Shown: positions 56,813-64,000 of the stretch, in pieces
Numbering within the stretch: position 1 is the stretch's first letter
How the letters are laid out: every line of letters starts with the position of its first letter
DNA from: Andalucia godoyi
Lineage: Eukaryota > Discoba > Jakobea > Jakobida > Andaluciidae
Assembly (NCBI GenBank): GCA_009859145.1
Contig: VRVR01000039.1
Span: 193,909 to 257,908 of the forward strand
DNA: 64,000 nt
Direction of reading: 5' to 3'
Notes under the pieces: generated by a model
The model's input: only the letters and a program-made list of their open reading frames with translations
Database searches by the model: none
What the model was told of the DNA's origin: nothing
Program-made: the position numbers and the translations under genes

Positions 56813-57574
56813 CTAGAGGGATCCATTGTTCTTCTTGACGACGATGACGATGACGGCGACGAGTCCTCCGATGAGGATCACAGTACACAAAAACATGCTT
56901 CCCATTTTCGACTTGGAGAGAACGCGTTCCGTCTTTTTAGTGACTGCCTTCATTCGATTATTCGTTCGATCCATCAGCACCGTGGTTTCATCAAGCATTG
57001 TGTTTTGGATTCCAATCTCATCCGAGATTTGCTGCCCGACGGCCTTTTGCCTCTCAATGACCCTGGAAAGCGCATCGAGATCATCGTCTTGTTGGCTCAT
57101 CATCTTTTGCTGTTGCTGCAGCGTGTCCGAGACGGATCGGTCATCACCCTGACCAATCGCTGATGCTCCTCCTGCTCCCGCACCTGTACCTGCTTGCTGG
57201 TACCCGTTCCCCGTTGCATTTCCAAGAAGTGTGGTTCTCTGCATCGTCGTCTTTTTCCCGCCGCCTGTCGTGCTTCCAGACCCGAACTCCGACTGCACCG
57301 ACTCGGCCTCCAGCTTCAATTGCGAAAGAAGTTCTCGCCGCCTCCGGACCTCGCCAGCCGTAACCTTGAATTCCGCAGGCGCCTTCTCGTGCGCTCCAAG
57401 ATGCCCTTCGAGATCCGAAATCCCCTTCTCTACTCGCAACAGTCGACGACGTGCCACCGAGTGCTGTGTCGGCCCTCCATCCACAACCAGCGCCCGGATG
57501 TCAGAGCACTCTCGCATGAACCCCCGGTACCGCGTCATCCAACTTGCGCCATCAGGAACCCCACTTTCACTCAT
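56813..57574 (-). CDS. Qc-SNARE (syntaxin-8/SYP5-like)
   Basis: 253 residues. It is a membrane-fusion SNARE, tail-anchored by a C-terminal hydrophobic segment (MFLCTVILIGGLVAVIVIVV, about 229-249) with a short polar end. The SNARE motif at about 160-225 contains DDDLDALSRVIERQKAVGQQ, ISDEIGIQNTMLDETTVL and MDRTNNRMKAVTKKTERVLS. The Gln in EIGIQNTMLDE sits at the ionic zero layer, which marks it as a Q-SNARE, and the pattern matches Qc proteins such as syntaxin 8 or plant SYP5. The N-terminal region (about 1-110) is helical. Expected location is endosome/late-Golgi membranes. Intact, single exon. Confidence 0.85.
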   Translation of the reverse strand: MSESGVPDGASWMTRYRGFMRECSDIRALVVDGGPTQHSVARRRLLRVEKGISDLEGHLGAHEKAPAEFKVTAGEVRRRRELLSQLKLEAESVQSEFGSGSTTGGGKKTTMQRTTLLGNATGNGYQQAGTGAGAGGASAIGQGDDRSVSDTLQQQQKMMSQQDDDLDALSRVIERQKAVGQQISDEIGIQNTMLDETTVLMDRTNNRMKAVTKKTERVLSKSKMGSMFLCTVILIGGLVAVIVIVVKKNNGSL

Positions 57575-57892
57575 CTAAATCCTCTTTCCTTCTTTTCCCC
57601 CTTCTTTTCCTACCCCCTTTTCTTTTTAAATTTAAAACGCTCGTGGGAGAAAAAAACAACAACAAAAAACCACCAAAAGAACACCAAACCACAAAACACG
57701 CAGGCCGAAACAAGACGAAGAGAATAGGTAGAATTGCGGGGGACGAGAAGCCCAAAGAGCCCCAAAAATGAGAGAGCCACGCCCTCATGGAAAAGAAGGA
57801 AGGCGGAAAAACATCATGATAATTCCGTTAGTATCACGTGATGCTGGGGCTCATGCTGACGTCTTCGTTCTTTTCATCTTTTCCCTCCATTG

Positions 57893-57937
<45 letters not shown>
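57893..57937. repeat. (CT)n-(GT)n microsatellite upstream of TADA3
   Basis: A CT run followed by a short GT run, ending about 75 bp before the TADA3 ATG at 58013. It has the same composite form as the tract before the ThDP-enzyme gene. Confidence 0.93.
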
Positions 57938-58012
57938 CAATATCTGTGGTTCTCTCTGTGCGGTTGGTTGGTTTTGACTCGGCGTGGTCCGTTGTTTGCG
58001 AGTCGAGCACAG

Positions 58013-60274
58013 ATGAGTGGAAATCGTCGGAAGCGGAATTTGCCAGAGGACGATCCGGAAGTTCCGGACGATGCAAACTCTCCGGCTCCGTCATCTCTGT
58101 ATGAGCTTGGTGGCAGTGGAGGCGGTGTCGGAGGTGGCGGAGGTGGGGCTGGTTCTGGGTCTGGGTCATCGATGGTGACGAATCCTGCGATGAGCGGCGT
58201 CAATACGACTCTGGCGTCACTGACACAAAAAGAAAACAAAAAGAAAAAAGTGGACGAGAAGCCGAAGCCAAAGGAAAAGATCCAAGAGGTGAACCGGGAA
58301 AGCGAGAAGATGGTCCAGGATTTCTGGAATGTTGTTGGTGCGTTTTTCCAGCCGATTCAGGAGTCGCTGCTGAAGCAAATGGTGCCGTCCGACATACCAG
58401 ACGACGACGACGTCTTTAAGATCCCAAGCCGTGGCAGGCACTACATTGACAGGTGGAGACGAGAAGACGACGTCTTTCAGAATGACGTCAGACAGAAGCT
58501 TGCCGCAATGGATGGGTCCGCCTACCTCTCGAATGACCCTTCGCTGTATGCTCCTTCTTCTGCCTCCGGCTCTGGTTCCGGGGCTGCGTTTGGGACGGGA
58601 ACGGGGTCGGGATCGGGGTCGAGCACGCCATTTGGGTCGACGTGCAGCACAATCACTGCCAAAATGCAATACCTAGCTGACGCCCATTCTCGCGCAAGCA
58701 AAATCCTCGAAACGGCCTCCGATGCAATGGACAGATTTCGTTCCAATTGGGTTGAGGCCGACTTGTCCGCCGCAGCATACGGTTGGCACTCTCTTCCCCA
58801 ACGGCTTCTGGCAGGCATGGTTCCTGTGCGCATTCCCACAGCCTCTTCTTCTTCTTCTTCTTCTTCTTCTTCTTCTTCTTCTTCTTCTTCTTCTTCGTCC
58901 ACCTCGTCATCCTCGACTGGGCCTGCTGAGTCCGGTTTGGTGGGTTCTAGCTTGAGGGCTAGTGCACCCGGTTCTGTTGTGAATGGTGCGAGCACAATGT
59001 CCGATTCTCCTTCCGCATCGTCCGTTACCTCGGCACAGACCATGCACGAGGACGAGGAAGATACCTTGGTGTTTCCATTCTCTGGGTTCACCGATGATGC
59101 TTCCGACGCCAGGCTTGTGTCTTTGGATTTTCTCCCTCCTGTCATGGAGGACTTTGCTGCGAATCTGCAATCCATTTTGAAAAGGGACGATGTAAATGTG
59201 CTGCATTCAGACGACGAGTTTGATGCGTACGAACGGGATGACGATGAAGTGTGCGCGGAAATCATGGACAAGCAATACCAGCTGCGAGCGTTGGTTCGAC
59301 GCAACATCCAGGTGCTAACCGAGCTACAAGAACGAGCTCGACAACAGATGCGCAATGATATGGCGAGAAAAGATGAAATGAACAGGTACAAGAGAGTGGA
59401 GGTAATGTGGAATGCCCGTCCGGATGCAGCAGCTGCGCGCAATGCAAAGGACAAGAAGAAGACCAAGGCCAGCACAGCGTCCAACATGCCAGGCGTACCG
59501 AAGGACGCAGACAAGCGTGTGCTGTCGCACATTCCCACAGTGCTTGCGCGGTATGAAGAGCTTCTGAAGAAGCACAAGAAGGACTGGCTGCTGTCGACGG
59601 ATTCGTCGTCGTCGTCGTCGCAGCAAGAAGGACAATCGGGTGCCGGGCCAGCGAGCGGCCCTGCTGCTGGATCGGGATTGGGGGCCGGCGGAAGCATGGG
59701 AGCGCAGTCCAGCAGCCTTGGTGGATCACTGCAAGTCGGTGACACACCAGGATTGCCTGTTCTTGGAGAGTTTGCCGACGATGACGCGAGTGGAGCGAAC
59801 AATGCGGAGGCTGTTGCAGGAGTGTCCACCGCAGGCATGGATCCGAGCCGCCTGGTTTGCCAGCAGTCTGAATCTTTCGATTCGGATCTTGCAGACGCGC
59901 TGAAGCAGCTGTCCGACTGGTTGTTGCTCAACAAGTCTTGCAAGGTTGCACCGCGTGCGCATACGCGGTGGCGCAAGTTACTGTCATTGCTGCGCTCTGT
60001 TCTTATCTTGTATTCACCACCTGCCCTGCCTCCTGTTAGCACGGAGGATGGAGATGCCTCAATGTCATCGGTGATTCCGGGTCCCTTCGGGCTTGAGGAT
60101 CTGACCGATGACGAGCGCGCAGGCCTTGCGGACGTTGCCAAGTTGCTGAAGAGCTGTGAAGAAATTATGGAGTCGGGCCGTGCGTGGGATGCCTTGAAGG
60201 AGGCCCTCAGAGAGTGCGAAGTGGCATTTTCTCTTGTAGAAACACTCGGATCCGAAGACCTACCAGACGTGTAA
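58013..60274 (+). CDS. TADA3: SAGA/ADA complex subunit Ada3 (TADA3/Ngg1)
   Basis: 753 residues from ATG 58013 (MSGNRRKRNLPEDDPEVPDD). The frame is open upstream through the microsatellite, but no homology is there. Ada3 links Ada2 to the Gcn5 acetyltransferase module in SAGA-type complexes. Two family blocks are visible. FKIPSRGRHYIDRWRREDD (about 132-150) is followed later by YGWHSLPQRLLAGMVP (about 262-277). The C-terminal Ada3 domain (about 405-450) has DEVCAEIMDKQYQLRALVRR and LQERARQQMRNDMARKDEMN. Long Ser tracts come from TCT/TCC repeats (about 58842-58895), and Gly/Ser-rich linkers are common. The family usually has about 430-700 residues, so this is a long version. Confidence 0.82.
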   Translation: MSGNRRKRNLPEDDPEVPDDANSPAPSSLYELGGSGGGVGGGGGGAGSGSGSSMVTNPAMSGVNTTLASLTQKENKKKKVDEKPKPKEKIQEVNRESEKMVQDFWNVVGAFFQPIQESLLKQMVPSDIPDDDDVFKIPSRGRHYIDRWRREDDVFQNDVRQKLAAMDGSAYLSNDPSLYAPSSASGSGSGAAFGTGTGSGSGSSTPFGSTCSTITAKMQYLADAHSRASKILETASDAMDRFRSNWVEADLSAAAYGWHSLPQRLLAGMVPVRIPTASSSSSSSSSSSSSSSSSSSTSSSSTGPAESGLVGSSLRASAPGSVVNGASTMSDSPSASSVTSAQTMHEDEEDTLVFPFSGFTDDASDARLVSLDFLPPVMEDFAANLQSILKRDDVNVLHSDDEFDAYERDDDEVCAEIMDKQYQLRALVRRNIQVLTELQERARQQMRNDMARKDEMNRYKRVEVMWNARPDAAAARNAKDKKKTKASTASNMPGVPKDADKRVLSHIPTVLARYEELLKKHKKDWLLSTDSSSSSSQQEGQSGAGPASGPAAGSGLGAGGSMGAQSSSLGGSLQVGDTPGLPVLGEFADDDASGANNAEAVAGVSTAGMDPSRLVCQQSESFDSDLADALKQLSDWLLLNKSCKVAPRAHTRWRKLLSLLRSVLILYSPPALPPVSTEDGDASMSSVIPGPFGLEDLTDDERAGLADVAKLLKSCEEIMESGRAWDALKEALRECEVAFSLVETLGSEDLPDV

Positions 60275-60460
60275 ACTATTCATCTGCAGAGCTCGGAAAA
60301 CCTTCTCGAATCTTTGCGGATCCTTGTTTTGCAGTTGTCGGTTCTGTTCCAGTGACGACTCTCGTCTGATCCCTCTGCTTTGGTTCTGCAGCGGAAAAGG
60401 GGTGGTGCGCTCCGGGATGACGACTAGCGGCAACAATCAAACACATAGTCAAACGCCTCA

Positions 60461-60461
60461 T

Positions 60462-60494
<33 letters not shown>
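60461..60494. repeat. (CA)n microsatellite
   Basis: Seventeen CA units lie in the 390-bp spacer between the convergent TADA3 and methyltransferase-like genes. No gene was seen in the spacer. Confidence 0.95.
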
Positions 60495-60498
<4 letters not shown>

Positions 60499-60666
60499 AA
60501 CACCACATGGAGCGCCAAATTTTATGTCCATTGTACGGAGAGCATTTTTGCGAAATGTTCGGTGAACAAAACAAGAAAGTCCGCAGAAGAAGGAAAAGAT
60601 CACACAGCAGCAACAAGGAGAGTGCATAGCACAATGGCAGCGATTAGCTGCATTTTCCCACCCTCC

Positions 60667-61512
60667 TCAGTTCTTCTTGGAGTCGGACAGCAGCTTGTCC
60701 TGTGGAGCCCCAAAGATGAGGCCGACGACAAACTTCACAGGGAAGATGGCCGACGTGTGTCTCTTGTACAAGCGGTACGAAGATCCAAACTTCTTGACCA
60801 GTCTCTTCTCTTCGTAGTGGACTCCGATCATGAGGTACGCGGCCAACAAGAACCAGAGGACCAACCGATCAATGGTCATATGATGGGCGACCAGGGTTGC
60901 GGACAGCGTGGAGAGATAGATGGGGTGTCGCACGAGTCCATAAACTCCGGTTGTCTGCAACACGACCGGCTTATTCTCTTCCTCGTGCAACTGGCGCTCC
61001 GACTTGAACGGATGCGTGAGGCCTACGAATTCAAACAGACCGTGCTGCGACAGCGCAATGTGTCCCGGGATCATGCACACGGAGAACAGCGCAAGGGCAA
61101 CCGCCGTATCAAACTCGGGGTACGGATTGAGCTTCCAGACGGTGGTGTCGAGACGCTGCCAATAGAGCATCATGACAGACAGCTGAATTCCAGTGACGAC
61201 CATGTAGAATCCACGGATGTACTGGACACGAAGGAATTTGGACAAAATCTTCTTGAACCACGGCTGAGCAGTAATTGAATGCACAACGCCAAACTCAAGC
61301 ACCAGACCCGCGTTCCACAGATGGACGTAGTACCACGGATGGTTCGGGCTAAGAGTCACGACAGGCTCTTCCAGATACCCCGGGATGCGCAAGTTGAATG
61401 CAATCCACACATGGAACAGAATCGACGGAATCCCGCCAACGACAAAGTTGACAATTGCAACAAACAGCGCTTCTAAGAACGGCGGCCGCTTCGACGAAAT
61501 CTCAGTTGGCAT
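60667..61512 (-). CDS. Integral-membrane methyltransferase-family protein (NnrU/ICMT/MddA-like)
   Basis: 281 residues from ATG 61512 (MPTEISSKRPPFLEALFVAI). An upstream in-frame GTG was rejected. About six hydrophobic segments alternate with short loops. The C-terminal signature GLVRHPIYLSTL (near residue 185) followed by EEKRLVKKFGSSYRLYKRHT is typical of the isoprenylcysteine-carboxyl-methyltransferase/NnrU superfamily, whose members bind S-adenosylmethionine at this site. Within it, nurim and the bacterial methanethiol S-methyltransferase MddA are closest in length and topology. I cannot distinguish them from sequence alone, so the substrate is left open. Confidence 0.72.
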   Translation of the reverse strand: MPTEISSKRPPFLEALFVAIVNFVVGGIPSILFHVWIAFNLRIPGYLEEPVVTLSPNHPWYYVHLWNAGLVLEFGVVHSITAQPWFKKILSKFLRVQYIRGFYMVVTGIQLSVMMLYWQRLDTTVWKLNPYPEFDTAVALALFSVCMIPGHIALSQHGLFEFVGLTHPFKSERQLHEEENKPVVLQTTGVYGLVRHPIYLSTLSATLVAHHMTIDRLVLWFLLAAYLMIGVHYEEKRLVKKFGSSYRLYKRHTSAIFPVKFVVGLIFGAPQDKLLSDSKKN

Positions 61513-62243
61513 CTCTGTATCACTCACAAGCCTCTTTCTTTCCTTTTCCTGTTTCTAAAAGAAGAATTGAAATAAAGAAAATAAATAAATAAACATATAG
61601 AACAAAAACAAAAAACAAAAACAAAAATTACGACAATAATATAGATTGGAGGAGAAAGGGAAAAGGAGGCAATAGAAGCAAAAGGAAGCCAAGAAAGATG
61701 CAGAAAGGGCGGCAGAGGGCGTCGGGGAATATCGGCCTTGCGGAGGATACTGCATCGGACCTGGGCAGACCGTCTGCCAGGCCTTGCGACGGCCGTTGGA
61801 TGTACAGCAGTTTGTTCGTACCTTCTGCCCGTACTTCCATTCGGGTCGGCGGAGTTCATAGTCGAGAGGTGATGGACATGCGAGCACCGGTCCGACGGGT
61901 CGGGGCGAACTGCGAACAAGCGCTGATTTCTCAGCCCTCATACCGATAGGTCGATCGCATTGGCGAAGGCTCAGCCAAACTTGAAACAGCTCAGTTTTGC
62001 AGCTTCTCCGATATGCATTTTCCCCCTCACAAACCCCCGTCACCTTTCCCCATGCCAGACGTGCACTTTTTCTCATTCTTTGTTCAGTTGTATTTCAAAT
62101 GTGTTATTATTGTTATTGTTATTATTTTTTATATAAAATAATGAATTCATAATATTTTTCTTTTCTTTCTCTTTTCTTTCTCTTTTCTGATTTTTGATTA
62201 TTTTACATTTTAAAAGATTCTTTAAAAAACTGGCTCGATAGTC
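61513..62243. other. Divergent intergenic region
   Basis: About 0.73 kb between the divergent starts of the methyltransferase-like gene and the acyl-AMP ligase gene. It is AT-rich at both ends and of higher GC in the middle (61690-62060). A minus-strand frame in the middle is open for over 100 codons but has no recognisable motif. It may be an upstream exon or chance. Confidence 0.45.
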
Positions 62244-64000
62244 ATGGGTGCAGCCGAGTCTACGTCTGCAGATGCTTCCGCACGCGCATCGACGATCGCG
62301 AGTGCTTCTTCGTCCTCCGCTTCCGCTTCCGTTTCCGCTTTCCCTTTGGCAGCAACAACTGCTGCTGGCGGTGGAACGTTGGTAGGGTCTGCGCAGTCTG
62401 GAGGCCTTTTTTCTGTGAGTGCAGACACGGTGTACAATCCAGCGGAAATTGACGCGGGGCGCTGTGCAATGCCTGCTTCGTTCAGAGATGTTATTTTCTC
62501 TCGGGGCATGCATTTCGCCCTTGATGATGCACTGACGATTCTTGATGGAAACGGCGCAGAAATTGCACCGACGTATACATTTGGAGACCTGTTTCGGATC
62601 TCTGCGGCGCTGGCGCAGCACATGACGGGAAACCTGGGGCTGACGCAAGCAGACCGGTGTGTGCTGGTGTTCCATACCTCGGTGGAGTTTTTCGTTTCGT
62701 TCTTTGCATGCATGCTTGCGGGGGTCACGTCCGTCCCTGTCAGCGTTCCTTCTCCTCGGGCAGTGCATGCACTGTTTGGAATCATCGCGGATTGCCAGCC
62801 GAAGTGCGTCTTGGCTGCGGAATCCATGCGAGCAGCGTTCGAACCCGCTTTTCAGCAAGCGCAGTCCAAGTTTCCAGATTTGAAACACATTTTTCTCGAC
62901 TTTGTTGGACCAGCGTTTATCGAAAGTGCAAGTCCGCAGAAGTTTGATGTTCAGCATTGGGCTAGAGAGCATCGAAATGCGATCGCCGACGCAGACGGGT
63001 CTGCGATTGTGTTCATGCAGTATTCCAGCGGCACAACGTCGTCTCCAAAAGGAATTTGCATTCGAAACCGCAACTTAGTCACCAACTGTCAGATGGTATG
63101 GCGCTTCTTCTCGATGCCAAAGCGCGGAGAAACACATGTATCGTGGCTTCCTGTGTTCCATGACATGGGTCTCATGCTCGGTGTTCTTTTGCCAATGTAC
63201 GCGGGTGCCAAAGCGGTGTTGCTGTCTCCGGACACATTCGTAAGGAATCCGGCGCTGTGGTTGCTGGCCTGCACAAAGTATAATGCTGTCGTCACAGGTG
63301 CGCCTAATTTTGCGTACGAGCTGTGCATCCGAAAGGTGGATGACAAGATGCTCGATCAGGTCAATTTGCAGTCCCTGCGGACAATGTTTTCTGGGGCTGA
63401 GCTGGTTCGAGCGGACACTGTCAAGAAGTTTTTCGAAAGATTTGTGCCTCGAGGTCTTCGCACGAGTTCTTATGCGCCTTGTTACGGCATGGCGGAAACC
63501 GTCGTGTTTGCTTGCGGACGGCAAGAAGGCGACGAGTTGTTCATCATTGACATTAATGATCTTCCAGCGCTCAGCGCCAATCCATGGAGCGTCCCCAGAT
63601 TGAAGTCCTATGTGGGTTGTGGAAGAACTGCGTACAACGCTCTAATTATCATTGTCAATCCGGAGTCTTTGCGGCCTTGTTCCGATGGCCAGGAGGGCGA
63701 GGTTTGGCTGTCCAGTCCGTCTGTTTCCGACTCGTATTTTGGAAAGCCAGCGATATCAGAAAGCACAATGCATGCCACCTTGCCTGCACCGGAATTCAAG
63801 GGTCATCGTTTCCTGAGAACCGGAGATGTCGGCTTTCTCTACAAAAAGCAACTGTTTGTGACGGGGAGAATCAAAGACATTATCAAGATTAATGGCGCAT
63901 CTGTGTTTCCAACCGATGTAGAGTATCTGATCGAATCGCGTTACTCCATTGTCAAGCCTGGCTGTTCAGCGGTGTTTTCTGTTTCGAGCGCAAACGCAAA
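62244..64000 (+). CDS. Fatty acyl-AMP ligase / AMP-binding enzyme (partial, runs off right edge)
   Basis: ATG 62244 opens a frame that stays open to base 64000 (over 585 residues). After a Ser/Ala-rich leader (about 1-60), the adenylate-forming domain shows FMQYSSGTTSSPKGICIRNR (P-loop, near residue 257), THVSWLPVFHDMGLMLGVLL, TGAPNFAYELCIRKV and RFLRTGDVGFLYKKQLFVTG with GRIKDIIKINGASVFPTDVE. SWLPxxHDMGL and the GAPNFAYELC motif are hallmarks of fatty acyl-AMP ligases (FAAL), which pass acyl-adenylates to an acyl carrier protein, often at the start of a polyketide synthase or lipopeptide line. What follows the right edge decides whether this is such a loading module or a free-standing ligase. 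No intron is needed in the part seen. Confidence 0.85.
   Translation, partial: MGAAESTSADASARASTIASASSSSASASVSAFPLAATTAAGGGTLVGSAQSGGLFSVSADTVYNPAEIDAGRCAMPASFRDVIFSRGMHFALDDALTILDGNGAEIAPTYTFGDLFRISAALAQHMTGNLGLTQADRCVLVFHTSVEFFVSFFACMLAGVTSVPVSVPSPRAVHALFGIIADCQPKCVLAAESMRAAFEPAFQQAQSKFPDLKHIFLDFVGPAFIESASPQKFDVQHWAREHRNAIADADGSAIVFMQYSSGTTSSPKGICIRNRNLVTNCQMVWRFFSMPKRGETHVSWLPVFHDMGLMLGVLLPMYAGAKAVLLSPDTFVRNPALWLLACTKYNAVVTGAPNFAYELCIRKVDDKMLDQVNLQSLRTMFSGAELVRADTVKKFFERFVPRGLRTSSYAPCYGMAETVVFACGRQEGDELFIIDINDLPALSANPWSVPRLKSYVGCGRTAYNALIIIVNPESLRPCSDGQEGEVWLSSPSVSDSYFGKPAISESTMHATLPAPEFKGHRFLRTGDVGFLYKKQLFVTGRIKDIIKINGASVFPTDVEYLIESRYSIVKPGCSAVFSVSSANA

Overview
This is eukaryotic nuclear DNA, most likely from a free-living flagellated protist with a compact genome. 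It carries intraflagellar-transport and BBSome genes (IFT144/WDR19, BBS5) next to ordinary nuclear chromatin and endomembrane genes (Enhancer of polycomb, SSRP1, Ada3/TADA3, a nucleoplasmin-fold protein, a Qc-SNARE, UBA5, a TMEM115 homologue) and one tRNA-Glu. About 28 protein genes lie on both strands with short spacers. Introns are few and short, with GTATGT-like donors. Splicing could be reconstructed in four genes: a CENP-N-like gene, Enhancer of polycomb, imidazolonepropionase and a large RCC1 protein. The species cannot be named from the sequence. CT/GA/GT microsatellites and short-unit repeats recur, often just upstream of start codons.

Layout. 0-2 kb: a partial ORF at the left edge, decayed coding-like sequence and a 60-aa protein. 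2-14 kb: CENP-N-like, GLOD4, IFT144, Enhancer of polycomb, HutI-type imidazolonepropionase. 14-25.5 kb: FAN/BEACH-like protein, RCC1/coiled-coil protein, TMEM115-like protein, two PLAC8 paralogues, an unknown acidic protein. 25.7 kb: a degenerate mobile-element end. 26-35.4 kb: TPR-transglutaminase-like protein, a 1311-aa beta-helix/PH protein, BBS5, an ammonium-transporter relative without its pore histidines. 35.5-45.4 kb: tRNA-Glu(CUC), a bacterial-style ThDP enzyme (acetolactate-synthase type), a C2/coiled-coil/membrane protein, a GPI-type surface protein, the nucleoplasmin-fold protein, an unknown protein. 45.9-52.3 kb: RCC1-SAM protein, small coiled-coil protein, SSRP1, UBA5. 52.7-55.5 kb: three more copies of the mobile element, around a third PLAC8 gene. 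56-64 kb: small hypothetical protein, Qc-SNARE, TADA3, membrane methyltransferase-like protein and the start of a fatty acyl-AMP ligase that runs off the right edge.

Most notable observation. Four degenerate copies (about 25.7, 52.7-53.0, 53.6-53.8 and 55.0-55.5 kb) carry remnants of the C-terminal zinc ribbon and last RuvC motif of a TnpB/Fanzor-like RNA-guided nuclease (CPxC ... DRDWNGARNI). Each is followed directly by a conserved 63-66 bp block that folds into a hairpin capped by a UUCG or GCGA tetraloop. The stems differ between copies but still pair, as expected for a structured RNA at the 3' end of the gene (an omegaRNA/fRNA-like guide scaffold). The protein parts are broken or truncated, while the RNA block is well preserved. 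Neither the identification nor expression could be tested here.
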